64,000 bases of DNA from Owenia fusiformis (Eukaryota > Annelida > Polychaeta > Sabellida > Oweniidae). The stretch is from positions 37,198,062 to 37,262,061 of the forward strand of contig CAIIXF020000011.1 of the NCBI GenBank assembly GCA_903813345.2, read 5' to 3'. The notes beneath the pieces were generated by a model. The model was not told the DNA's origin. It saw only the letters and a program-made list of their open reading frames with translations, and did not search any database. This document shows, in pieces, positions 40,296 to 57,200 of the stretch. The stretch's first letter is position 1. Each line of letters starts with the position of its first letter. A program made the translations under genes and the position numbers.

Positions 40296-42867
40296 CTGCC
40301 AACAGCAGAAACATATAATATATGAACTCATATTTGGTATCAAAATGCTCATAACATAAACATTTCAAAAAGCGAAATCAAACTATTTAGGGGAAAGGGT
40401 GAATAAATCAATACCATAATTATCAATTTGCAACTTAATAGCATTCTATGTCATAATGACTTGCCAAAATATTTCAATGTCTTACGAAAGAGGCAACAAT
40501 GATAGCTCAGCATGCCTCTATGTTAAGAATGTAAAATAATGCTAGACATCCAGACATCACCTATGAAATAACATTCAAGTATTCATTGTATCTTTCTGTT
40601 TTCAACGGAGAATAAAAGGTTGCGATTTTTCACAATGCTTAACAATGCATTAACTTGCAAAATGTTACCACCTGCCATTTGTTACAGATGCTGACTGCCA
40701 AACACTAACCGCTGACCACTGATCATATACTATATATCACAGAATCAACTTGAGGACTGTTCAAGAGCAATGACTACTTGAAATCTACAAAGACGTATGC
40801 AGTAACATTTTAACGCAAGACGTGTCCACTCACTTGAAAACTTACGACTCATTGACAGGATGATATCACAACATCCGATTGTTTTTTATTTACCAACGGA
40901 AATGCCTACAACTGAAGTATACATCAACCAGGAGGATGCCCCCGAAAAAAATTCAGAGGGTATTACTTGTACTCCATTCCCCGTGCCAAATACCAAAAGC
41001 TAAAATTGATAGTAAAATGAATGATTTTGACGATAGAGCCAACTAGCATGAAATATCATAAAATCCGGGTATTTTGTTGTGATTTTAGATAGTTAAGAGT
41101 GGAATAAGCTTGTTCTTGGTGAGAAATCATAGATTGGTACCATAAAACAGATTTGCAATTTGTATCAACAACTGTACAAAAGAGATTATCAATGTAATAA
41201 TATATTTCTATATTTGTGATCTCAAACGTTTAGCAAATACAATGATCTCTGAATTCAAAAGGATATGAAGTATAACAATTCATATTATAGATTCAATTCA
41301 ATACACAATCAAAAAAATTATAAAACAGATCTGTGAAATAAATATGAAACATGCTCATACATTTCATTTCATAATCTAAAATTCATATTATCAAAAATAT
41401 TAATTCTTTATCCTTTTGTTTGAAAGGATCTGGGTTTAAAAGAGCACATATCCAATTCTAGATCTGAACATTAGAAAAATCATGTCCCCATGTACGTTAT
41501 GATAACTTTTGAAGAGTAAAATGTCAATGTATGCTTGATGTTTGCGAAGTCAAAGATCAAGAAAACTGTGCCAAAATATCACTTGTAAACATCCTAAACA
41601 TTTATCATAATGTATTTCATTTCCTTATCTTAGTATTGAATTCATGACAGCTTTTCAGCCTTTATTATAGCAAAATGTATCAGATTTGTATAATAAATAT
41701 CCGTGTGAAAAAATAAGGTGATTTCTGTTATGGCATTGTATTTTTGTAAAGTCTTAAAAGACAAGTCACTATACAGGTATATAATATGTCATATGATATC
41801 AGATGTCTTGATTTATTAATGTTATGATTCCATTTATTGTTAAAGGTTCAAATCAGTCATTTGATAAGGCGATACATGCACTTGTATTTTGCAAAATGAT
41901 GTCATCAAAATTCCAATAGTTCTAAGTGACATTGTTGTATTTTGTGGGTGTGTTGATTCTTGACCAACCACAAATCTGTTCCACAACCACAACAATGACC
42001 TGTCAAAATATAAACATGGCTGACATTACGTGTCTTTTTAAAATAATATACATCCCGGGATATACATGTACAATTACCCTGAGCATTTGTTGGACTTCAG
42101 CACTTACTAAACTTGAAAATAATAATCTGAATTCTAAAGCAACAAATGAAGATCATATTCATAATTAAAATATTTAAAAACTGAGATACCAAAATAAACG
42201 AAATAAACTAAATCTGGATGAGAATCCAAACACCAACAGCTGTTATACAATTGTCAACAATTATCATATCCAGTTTTAAATTAGTTCTTATCTTATCATT
42301 TAATGTACACAATCCTTTGTGAAATGTATCAATGTTATATCATCTATCTTAAATCCCGTTAACCTCAATGATGGAGTCCATATTAGGTGAGTTGTCAAGG
42401 TACCAATTTAACCAAGATAGGATAGTCGAAGCATTATTACAAAATGCCATCACCCAAACAAGCACAATCTATAAGACTTGGAGTAGGAAATGTATTCCAG
42501 GGGATGGAACTTGGTATATAATTAGAACTACATGTATTGGGCCAGTATTGGGGAAAGGCTGATTTCTCCTCCAATTTATTACATGTAAAAGGAAATTCCA
42601 AGTTCCATAGATTCCATTTCATGAAGACATTTTTGTCTAAATAAATACCACATTCAGACAGGAATATCTTGATGATCAAGAATCTACGGAATCCAGAACT
42701 CGCTGCCAGGGTCCTAGTGCCAAATTTTCTGGTATAAAATCAAAATGATTTGTGATGCTTACTTCATGCCAAAACAAATTCTATCCAAAGATGTTATCCA
42801 AGGAATCCCAACTCTTTCCAAGTCAAACAATAGGATTTCTAATGATAATATTGCAATAAAAATCACA
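40296..42867. other. Noncoding stretch, no gene recognised
   Basis: AT-rich sequence with short unsupported ORFs. I searched here on the minus strand for the missing last exon of the potassium channel and did not find it. Confidence 0.45.
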
Positions 42868-43071
42868 GGCGTAGCCAGGGGGTTGGTGCGCTGGGTGCGA
42901 TCGCAGATGGAAGAGAAAGAAGAAAATAGCTTTAAAATGCTTTTTATTTGAAGCTTCTAGCTCAATTTTGAGGGAAGTTGCATCAATCTTTGTAAAATTT
43001 AAGATAAATCTTAATTTCTTGCTTGTTTATGCCACAATGGCACCCCTCTGACTGAAAGCTGGCTACGCTCC
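42868..43071. mobile_element. Small element with GTAGCCAG ends
   Basis: GGCGTAGCCAG at the left is matched by CTGGCTACGCTCC at the right in inverted orientation, about 200 bp apart. Ends of this type are shared with the element at 44.5 kb. There is no coding capacity and no clear target-site duplication. Confidence 0.55.
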
Positions 43072-44521
43072 TAGTAATTTCTACATCTTGACTTGTCTTA
43101 GTATTTCCTTCAAAAGGCAAGCTGTAAAGGCCCCATGAAAAGTTTAAAAAATCACTTTCCCTTTTACCATTGTTATAAAAATGTTATCTTTTTCAATTTC
43201 AAGAAGTTATTGTTGAAAGACCTTTAGGAACTACAGTATGTAGGAACTTACAGTCCTACATAGACATAGAGCCCGAAAAATTGCTCAGATGCTATAAAAC
43301 CTTGATCACCATTCCCCAGGACAGAACTAAATGTATGTGCATGTAGTAAAATGCAGTTTTTGATAAGGGTGAGATCATTACAAACTTCCAAATGTATCAA
43401 ATTAGGTTGTTATACAAAAAATACTATACTAATATTTTTAACTTTGGAGGTGGTGTTATTTTCCTGAAGCTACATTGGGAGGATAACAGTAGGATATTGT
43501 TTATACACACTGTGATATCTTCTTAATTATAATATGAAACATATTCCTAAATGTTTTTTTATATGGGGCGGCCATGTGATTACCAAGGCATTAAAACATG
43601 ACAAAGTTTCACCACCTGCAAATGGTTACAAAAGTTACAAATGCATTGACCAACTCAGGAGAGTTGTAAACAATGCATTTGACTATTTTTTCTCTTAGCG
43701 ATACATATCAATGTCTCCAGCTGACCTTCTGCTGTCAACAATGTGTGCAGTAAACAAAAACTAAAGTACAAAATATATGATCTGAGTATTAGGGTCAATG
43801 ACACTTATCTTAATTAGCCTATTTTTTATACTAAACTTCAGGACATTGACCATTTTGATTCTCAGCACACATTTGACTTATAAAGAATGTATAACTGGGG
43901 ACAAATGAAAAGTTGTGATCTTTTACAAGGGCCATTGGCACTGAAACGTTTCAAGCAGATTTTACTTTGATAAAAAATTATCAACATAATATAAACATGT
44001 TTACAAGATCTGATATCTATGATCTTGAAATCTATTTCGCAAGAACATGCAAAATTTCTATAGACTCATAAAATCTAAAAATAAAAATTTATATTGACAA
44101 CACTAAAATGTCAAGATACTCTAAATATCAAAAGTTTGGAGGTCAAGAATTATTAAGAAATTGTATCAAATAGATTTTCAATACTGAATTCTTATTATAA
44201 CAATAGCTTTGATAACCAGGTGTTGAACGACTATACTGAGAGTAAATGTTATATAGACTATTAGTAAACATATTTACTACCGTCAGATTGGGACTGAAGT
44301 AGATGGGTGGAGACATATATGTTTAAAAATAGAATAGCATCATACATTTTCACAATAGACAAACATTCCACATAAACAACATATAGAAGCATCCAATGCA
44401 GAACTGGGCTGACAAAATAAAATAATATGATGTTAAAGATAGACTAAGTTACACATAGACCCAGGCACATATATAGAACTCTAATGCAGTGGTCCCTGAC
44501 ATTCTTGTGCCTCTACCTCCA

Positions 44522-44709
44522 GGTCCGTAGCCAGGGGGGGGGGGTCACAGAGTTCGGGCGAACCCCCCCCCCTGGCCAAAAATTCTTACAAAATCATGCA
44601 GTTTTTCACCATTTTGAGCACATATTTGGGCCAAAATTGTCAAATGTGAACCCCCCCTGGACATTTTTGAAAACTGAACCCCCCTTGGCAAATCCTGGCT
44701 ACAGGCCTG
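44522..44709. mobile_element. Small element with GTAGCCAGG ends and G/C runs
   Basis: CCGTAGCCAGG followed by a long G run at the left, and CCTGGCTACAGG at the right, are inverted relative to each other. Between them lie several C runs and the TGGCCAAAAATTCTTAC block that also occurs in decayed form at 8.9 kb. It is a non-autonomous repeat of about 190 bp. Confidence 0.6.
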
Positions 44710-45749
44710 CCCTCTCTCAAAATATATTTATACCTGGTACCTAGTATACTGAAAAATCCTGGTATGGATCATGCAAGATACATTGTCAAAAAGTATATAT
44801 TTCAATTTTGTCCCACATTCTGAACTGAAAAGTTAAGATGACTCCGTAAAACACCTAGATTTTATTTATTTGACATTTCTAATTGTCTTGGTACATTAAC
44901 ATTAAGTGAAATTCAACTTTACTCAAGCATTAGACATATTTATGTTCTTATTTTTCATCCAGAGTCTCTGCTTTTCAGGGGGTGGGGTTCTAATTTTCAA
45001 GAGGGTCTCTAATCAGGCATGCACAATGTAATTCCTGAACAATGAACACTTAATAGGTGAGAGCACCTCTAAAAATGAACATTTTTACATTCCATTTAAT
45101 GTCCCATCCCATTGATCTCCATGTTACATTATCACCATCTCTTAAAGTGCAACCTCACTATCAAATGCATTTTGTTTTCACACCTGTAACTTTTGATGTT
45201 AAAAGTTCACAACTCATAGTACGTTAATACTGCTAAAATGAATAATTCTACAACTTGGGTCACAATGACACAAAAACAAGTGAATTTGTTTACTCAAAGA
45301 AGGACAAACTAACTAGTGATCAAGTCAAATTTGATATATTTATTTTCAGGTTAATGGTTTCTATACACTAATGTTTTTACATCTTTTACTACCAAGGTCA
45401 TATACAGGTTGGAACAACAGAAATCTTGTATATCTAGAAGATGTGTGCTGTTTTGGATCAAATGTTTTTATAGTTGGACGTGTTGGGTTTTGAAATAGGT
45501 GTAATCTTCCCAAAATTATAGCAACAAGGTGATGTACTCTGCTGAAAATTTGAAAACACACACCACCCTGCGGAAAATCTGTTTGTACCTTGTTAAAAGG
45601 ATGAATTTATTTTCACTAAAACAGGTAAAATTAAGATCATGATGTTAACAAAAGTAATACATTCAAAATTACATTCAAAATACTCCAAATCTCAGATCAT
45701 TTGTACTGATTATACTACCAGTTCAATCTTCAGTTTATTAATTAAAGAT

Positions 45750-45851
45750 GGCAGCATCTCCTTGACTATATCAAAGAGGGCAGCACCTCCTTGACTATAT
45801 CAAAGAGGACAGCACCTCCTTGACTATATCAAAGAGGGCAGCACCTCCTTG
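45750..45851. repeat. 29-bp tandem repeat, about four units
   Basis: CAGCACCTCCTTGACTATAT recurs with an exact 29-bp spacing (starts 45,752, 45,781, 45,810 and 45,839). The last unit is incomplete. The copies are nearly identical. Confidence 0.95.
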
Positions 45852-46113
45852 GTATTTCAGCTTCAAGGCGGTAGTTTGTCTACACTTAGTACACAGACTA
45901 ACAAAAGTGTTTTCCAAGCTATATAATGAGGAATCCCTCATCAACCTGTTACCATATGATGAAAATTGAAAATGTTAATTTGTAATTACTGAAAATTACT
46001 TAAAAATCATGATATCCACTTTCAAAATGAGCATATGAAAATGTAACATCAACTTGTGACACCATCCCTGAAGTATTGTACTGGGGGGTGCCGCTGAGAC
46101 TCAAAATATCTAC

Positions 46114-46491
46114 TACCCTGCGTGCAGAGTCTAGTTAAACTACACTCTGCCTAGTTGAGACCATATTACAGTTTAGTAGCCCCGCCCCCACGACGGGTAC
46201 CGGTGACAGTTTGGGTAATAAATCACTTCTGACCTATGCGCTGGCCTTTCTTCCACCATTCAGCGAGCTTGAAGAAACATACGCCAAATGCGTTCTAATT
46301 AAATATGCGCATGGCATTGGTCAATTCCGGGCTCAACGATGACGTCAGAAGGAATGACCATATATAGAACGTCGGTCAAATTTGGCCGACGAACACTGAT
46401 TGGCGCGGTGAGTTCACAGGTTTATTTTAGTTTGAAAGAGTGAAGACGAAGCTCTCTTTTAAGAAGTGAAGTCAAACGAATGCAAAGGGTA
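46114..46491 (+). mobile_element. 378-bp DNA transposon with 9-bp TSD, copy B
   Basis: This is the same element as copy A in the opposite orientation, exactly 378 bp. A perfect 9-bp target-site duplication AATATCTAC lies at 46,105-46,113 and 46,492-46,500. The ends are TACCCTGCGTGCAGAG and TGCAAAGGGTA. It sits immediately beside a degenerate ACCCACATCTAGG tandem array, and the target duplication merges into the array edge. The two full copies form a 378-bp inverted pair about 5.8 kb apart. Confidence 0.92.
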
Positions 46492-46499
46492 AATATCTA

Positions 46500-46750
46500 C
46501 CCACATCTAGGGATTTTTTCTCTAAAAATGGACCCACATCTAAGGTTTTTCTTTCAAAAATAGACCCACTTCGAGGTAATTTTTCAAAAACAAGACCCAC
46601 TTCTGGCAATTTTTTCAAAAACAGTACCCAGTTTTAGGATTTTTCAAAAAGTAGACCCAGTTCTATTGATTTTTTCATCAAAATGGGACCCATATCTAGG
46701 TTTTTTTCTTCAAAATGGGACCCACATCTAGGGATTTTTCGGAGGAAAAG
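46500..46750. repeat. Degenerate tandem repeat, 35-37 bp units
   Basis: About seven units share GACCCA(C/G)(A/T)TCTAGG followed by a T-rich and A-rich stretch (ttttttcaaaaa). Spacing varies by a few bases and units are diverged. It lies just past the last visible exon of the channel gene. Confidence 0.75.
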
Positions 46751-46946
46751 TGATCCACTTTAGCGGCACGTCCCCATATAGCGCAGAAGTACCCCCCCTC
46801 GGAGTATATCTGTGTCCCAATACTTTTGTCTCAGTGTGTATCTGTGTAGTGAATGCTTGCTTGGGGAATTGTAGTATTCTGTAGGTCTGTACAATAGACT
46901 GTAAAGTTATGAAGTAAAGTTCAGCCTGTGGGCCAGATTCACCTAC

Positions 46947-51198
<4,252 letters not shown>

Positions 51199-51272
51199 AT
51201 GAATATACTTGGTTTGTTAGAAGTCTCTGACATTCTGCTCTTTGTAGCATGCATTACAGTGGCACTATACAT
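51199..51272 (+). CDS. P450 exon 1: membrane anchor
   Basis: Residues 1-24 plus two bases. It encodes [20 protein letters not shown], a single hydrophobic segment. Its last 28 bases are also the start of the 50-bp tandem unit that fills the next intron. Reading past the donor gives ATG TAA at once, so only the first donor supports the full protein. Confidence 0.9.
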
Positions 51273-54200
51273 GTAAGTATACATGTTTATATAATAGCAT
51301 GCATTACAGTGGCACTATACATGTAAGTATACATGTTTATATAATAGCATGCATTACAGTGGCACTATACATGTAAGTATACATGTTTATATTATAGCAT
51401 GCATTACAGTGGCACTGTACATGTAAGTATGCATGTTTATATTGTAGCATGCATTACAGTGGCACTATACATGTAAGTATACATGTTTATATTATAGCAT
51501 GCATTACAGTGGCACTATACATGTAAGTATACATGTTTATATAATAGCATGCATTACAGTGGCACTATACATGTAAGTATACATGTTTATATAATAGCAT
51601 GCATTACATTGGCACTATACATGTAAGTATACATGTTTATATAATAGCATGCATTACAGTGGCACTATATATGTAAGTATACATGTTTATATAATAGCAT
51701 GCATTACAGTGGCACTATATATGTAAGTATACATGTTTATATTATAGCATGCATTACAGTGGCACTATACATGTAAGTATACATGTTTATATGATAGCAT
51801 GCATTACATTGGCACTATACATGTAAGTATACATGTTTATATAATAGCATGCATTACAGTGGCACTATACATGTAAGTATACATGTTTATATGATAGCAT
51901 GCATTACATTGGCACTATACATGTAAGTATACATGTTTATATAATAGCATGCATTACAGTGGCACTATACATGTAAGTATACATGTTTATATAATAGCAT
52001 GCATTACATTGGCACTATAGATGTAAGTATACATGTTTATATAATAGCATGCATTACATTGGCACTATACATGTAAGTATACATGTTTATATAATAGCAT
52101 GCATTACAGTGGCACCATACATGTAAGTATACATGTTTATATAATAGCATGCATTACAGTGGCACTGTACATGTAAGTATGCATGTTTATATAATAGCAT
52201 GCATTACAGTGGCACTATACATGTAATTACAGTGGCACTATATATGTAAGTATACATGTTTATATAATAGCATGCATTACAGTGGCACTGTACATGTAAG
52301 TATACATGTTTATATAATAGCATGCATTACAGTGGCACTGTACATGTAAGTATGCATGTTTATATAATAGCATGCATTACAGTGGCACTATACATGTAAT
52401 TACAGTGGCACTATATATGTAAGTATACATGTTTATATAATAGCATGCATTACAGTGGCACTGTACATGTAAGTATGCATGTTTATATTGTAGCATGCAT
52501 TACAGTGGCACTATACATGTAAGTATACATGTTTATATAATAGCATGCATTACAGTGGCACTATACATGTAATTACAGTGGCACTATATATGTAAGTATA
52601 CATGTTTATATAATAGCATGCATTACAGTGGCACTATACATGTAAGTATACATGTTTATATTATAGCATGCATTGCAGTGGCACTATACATGTAAGTATA
52701 CATGTTTATATAATAGCATGCATTACAGTGGCACTATACATGTAAGTATACATGTTTATATAATAGCATGCATTACAGTGGCACTATATATGTAAGTATA
52801 CATGTTTATATTATAGCATGCATTACAGTGGCACTATACATGTAATTACAGTGGCACTATATATGTAAGTATACATGTTTATATTATAGCATGCATTACA
52901 GTGGCACTATATATGTAAGTATACATGTTTATATTATAGCATGCATTACAGTGGCACTATATATGTAAGTACAGTGGCACTATGTATGTAAGTATACATG
53001 TTTATATTATAGCATGCATTACAGTGGCACTATACATGTAAGTATACATGTTTATATAATAGCATGCATTACAGTGGCACTATACATGTAAGTATACATG
53101 TTTATATAATAGCATGCATTACAGTGGCACTATATATGTAAGTATACATGTTTATATAATAGCATGCATTACAGTGGCACTATATATGTAAGTACTGTAC
53201 AGTAGAACTTCTCCAATCAAACTACAATGAGACTGGCCAAAAGTGTTAAAATTAGCAGATGTTCACATTTCAAGGTTTCTGATTATTCCAGTCAATGGGA
53301 GAAAACGAAAATCAGGATGAAGGTGTGTTTGGATCACAGAGGTGTTCGGATAAATGGGTTTTACTGTATATAGATCACACCTATAATTACAAAGTTTGAT
53401 TAAAACAGTTCTCATAAAATACAGATACTTTTTTGTTCTTGAAAGATGGAATTTCTTTGTTTGCATATTTAGCTACCTTACATGGACCCACAGTTTCTGG
53501 GCTTCACAAGGAATCAAGGGACCTACCCCTTATCCCATACTAGGGACCTTACTGACCATGTTAAAGAAGGTAAGTTCTCTGGAAAGATCAGAATGAACAT
53601 ATCCTCCATCATCAAGTAACAGAATATTTTCATTTTATTTTTGAATATGTTCTTTAAAGGTAAAAACTATATTTTTAAGAGAGTTCTGAATTACAACCAT
53701 GTTTTTGAGATAGAATACTCTTATTCAAAGGCGATAAGATATATGCTTAATATTATTCAAGAAATAATGGCCTATACATCATTTGAGAAATTTGAATGCT
53801 TTATCTAACTGCGAACTATTTTCTCATGAAATATTTCAATAATGGTGCTAATGAAATAGGCTAACAAAAAATATTTAGTACACATGTTTTTACAGGGAGT
53901 TTATGAGGGAGATAAGGCACTGTATATGCAGTTTAAGGATGAGAGAGTTATAGGGTAAAATAGTTTAATATAATTATACAGTCTTAGGATCAAAGTATTC
54001 ATTTGAGACTGTATGATGTCAAACTTTATTAACCAAGATGTATACAGCTACAATCTGCAAGAATTATTTTGTTGACATTTTGACACCAAAGCAGTATCGA
54101 CCAAGCAAAAACATTTCTTTAGCATCATGTTGACATGAATTTGAAATTGTTTCACCAATTGTTCAGCGTTTATATGTTTTTTCCTTTTATAGTTTTTTTA

Positions 54201-57200
54201 CACTCTTGCTCCGTTTGTTTTTATCCAGATTTTGTGAGCTTACTTTCTGATTATTTCTTCAGAATGTATGATGGCAGAAACCCCAACTTGATAGTGAAAG
54301 ATGGAGAGCTCCTGAAAAGAGTTCTTGTCAAGGATTTCCAATATTTCATCAACAGAAGGGTATGTGCATTAGTTATATGCTAGATATATTCTGATTATGA
54401 AATTGGTTTTCTCAAATATCTACATGAAGTTGAGCAAAGTAGACTAAAAGAAAAACACTGTTAGGTTTTGATACAACAGTGAAATAAGAGGGGAGATCTC
54501 CCTTGAATTCATAAATGAACCTATATTCTCTAGAGTTATACTCTTACATAAAGATAGGTTCATCTAAGAATTCTTCCATCATGTTTTTTATATGATTTAT
54601 TACCATTAGAATATACCAATAACCTCATTCCTAAGAGCAATATAGAGAAATATTGCACAATCAGAGTTCGCACTAGCCCAGGGACGCAACCCATTTGAAA
54701 AATTTGAGTCTCCATCTAATTTTTTTGCGTCCCTCTTGTTTCTTCACAAAGTTCAAGAAAATATTGTGAAAGTGAAAATAAAGTGGGCGATAATAGAGTG
54801 CTTTACACTAAAATGGGATAAAAATGACATATATTGTAATTTGATGCATCCTCCCGATAAATATTTATCACTGGGTCCTTTTCACAAAATTCTTAAGTAA
54901 TGTTATACCAAAATAATCCGAAATGAATAAAGGAAATGCTCAAATTAAGGTTCAGCTGGAAAGTAACATTTTGGTAAAAAATTGCTATACCTGCACATGT
55001 TATTTTCTGGTACAAAATTAAGTATGAAGGCATGTGTGTATTTCCTTGCTTTTTTCAGGAAAGTATCATTACACTGTCTTCTTTTAGAATATCTGGAAAC
55101 AGGTCAATGGTAGCTCCTGTGTTGTCTGGAAACTTTGAAAGAAAATTTGGAAAAATAGAAAGTGTGAAATATCAGAATTTCCTGGAGTTCCCATGGAACG
55201 CCTACCAGATATTTTAAAAGAAGACAATGTAATGATACTTTCCTGAAAAAAGCAAGGAAATTGACACATGCCTTCATATTTTATTTTGTACCAGAAAATA
55301 ACATGTGCAGGTATAGCAATTTTTTACCAAAATGTTACTTTCCAGCTGTACCTTAAGAGTTTTGTTTTCACATTTTACAAACTTGCGATCTTGAAGGTCA
55401 TGTCAAGGTCATGATGTTTTGCTTCTTTTTATTAACATTTTTCCTTATTCTGAAGACTTTTAGATGAAAAACCTCGATCTATCATTAAACAATTATCTTG
55501 ATGTATAACATTAGATCAATATATAATGGTTCCTAGTGGAAATAATAAAGATAATCGTGAAAAACAATCGTTTCAATTTGTGAGGCACCACAGGGGATTT
55601 CTGCAATATTGTATGTTTTGATCTTCCATTTCGATTGCGGCATTTTCCGGAATATATCGGAACCAATCAAAATCCATGTCTCATACTGGAAACCCTGTTA
55701 ATCTTCGGTAGCCATGATAGCCAATCAGATTTGTCGATATAAATATACCTGGATCATTGCTCGTATATCAAGGTAGTGAGTTTGAAAATCGTGATGAAAA
55801 TCGTGTTTCACCGCTACTGTGCTGCAGTAAAAGTTATCTTGATGCAGTTTGCGTCCTAGGGACGTAAGTTGATTTTGATTTTTACGTCCAACCTTCTGAA
55901 ATTTCCGTAAAAATGGCAAAAAAACGTCGTCAATGCGAACACTGCACAATGTTGCCCACTGAAATGAGGTAATTAGTATTATTACCACCTTTTATTCCCA
56001 GGGCTGAAATAGCAAGAATGAACAGCCACCGAATGAAAACTATACGCTCTGAACGATATCTCATTTCCCAGGGAACATAACTGGGCAAAAATATCCATTT
56101 TGGCCCGCTACTGTGTCCGCAACTATGAAGTCACACATTGCTCAGGTCAATATAGTAAAATAAAATATTAGTCTTCTAAAGAGTACTAACCCTGAGAACA
56201 AAGTGGTAATAATACACAGTTTATAAAAAACCAATTGTGTATGATTTGATCTTGGGTATTTCATATATTGCAGGAATTTAACCTTGACATTGGGGATGTG
56301 TTTAAAAAAATGTTGTTAACATTGAAAGATGATGAATGGAGGCACACAAGGAGCATCATCAGTCCAACATTTAGCAGTGGCAAAATAAAACAGGTAAATT
56401 TCTGAAATATTATGAAGGGTGTATGCATACATCAATGACAATCTAACACAATCTTAGTGTAATTTCTTGTGATATTCCAAATGTTCTAGCCATTTTATAA
56501 ATCGCCTTCATATTTTCTGTATAAATGGAAAAATAGATGGCAGCACATACGTTTGCAGAAAATGATAGGGCCAGAATACACAGGAGACATATGGGAAGAG
56601 TCTCTTAATTTTTTGATCTACCAAGTATATTTCAACTTTTAAATGTTTTTCAACATTTGTCTCGATGGGAATTTGGTCTGAAATGGTTAAAAATGCAGAT
56701 CTCCTTAAATCTCACAAGAAATGAGACTTCAACGATATTTCATAGCTATTTAGAAAAGCTTCTATTATAGAGGAATTATTATCTGATAAGAAACCCCTGG
56801 AGTACAACATGTAACCCCACACATTTATTGCTGTTCTAGATGATGGAGCAGATCAATATATGCATTGATGGTTTTTTAATGGCACTGGGTGAGAAAGCAG
56901 ATGCTAATGAAATGTTTCAGATAAAAGAGTAAGTCAACATCAGTGTATTTTTTAATCAATCATGATCATCAATGGTGGGAATTTTACAACTCAAATACAT
57001 TTATATAATTGGAAAATAAATGTGGTATCAAGAAACTGTAAGAGTTGCTTAGATGAAAATGATACATATGAACACTTTTTCGTAAAATGTAGGAAAGTCA
57101 AAACCTTGTGGAAAGAAATAGAAACAAGATTGAAGATTAAGTTTGGTAAATGTATTCGATTAAATGAAAGACATATCTTGTTAATGTATGAACACAAAAA

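Larger units (their letters stand above)
43072..46113. other. Noncoding stretch downstream of the channel exons
   Basis: No exon was recognised. It holds the small element at 44.5 kb and the 29-bp tandem repeat at 45.75 kb. If the channel's final exon lies to the left, this is its intron. Confidence 0.45.

Noticed and set aside
45361-45561. Candidate last exon of the KCNQ gene after a TTTTCAG acceptor
   Set aside because: In the phase needed after exon f, the frame meets a stop after about 27 codons and shows no coiled-coil helix D pattern.
45745-45790. Minus-strand string VKEMLPSLINKLK as a possible helix D
   Set aside because: It is a translation of the 29-bp tandem repeat, with no suitable splice acceptor in phase.
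51245-53194. CRISPR array
   Set aside because: Units are contiguous tandem copies without unique spacers, in an animal gene intron.
55032-55269. Two 61-residue ORFs on opposite strands with nearly the same start
   Set aside because: They are mirror reads of the intron 4 fold-back arms.
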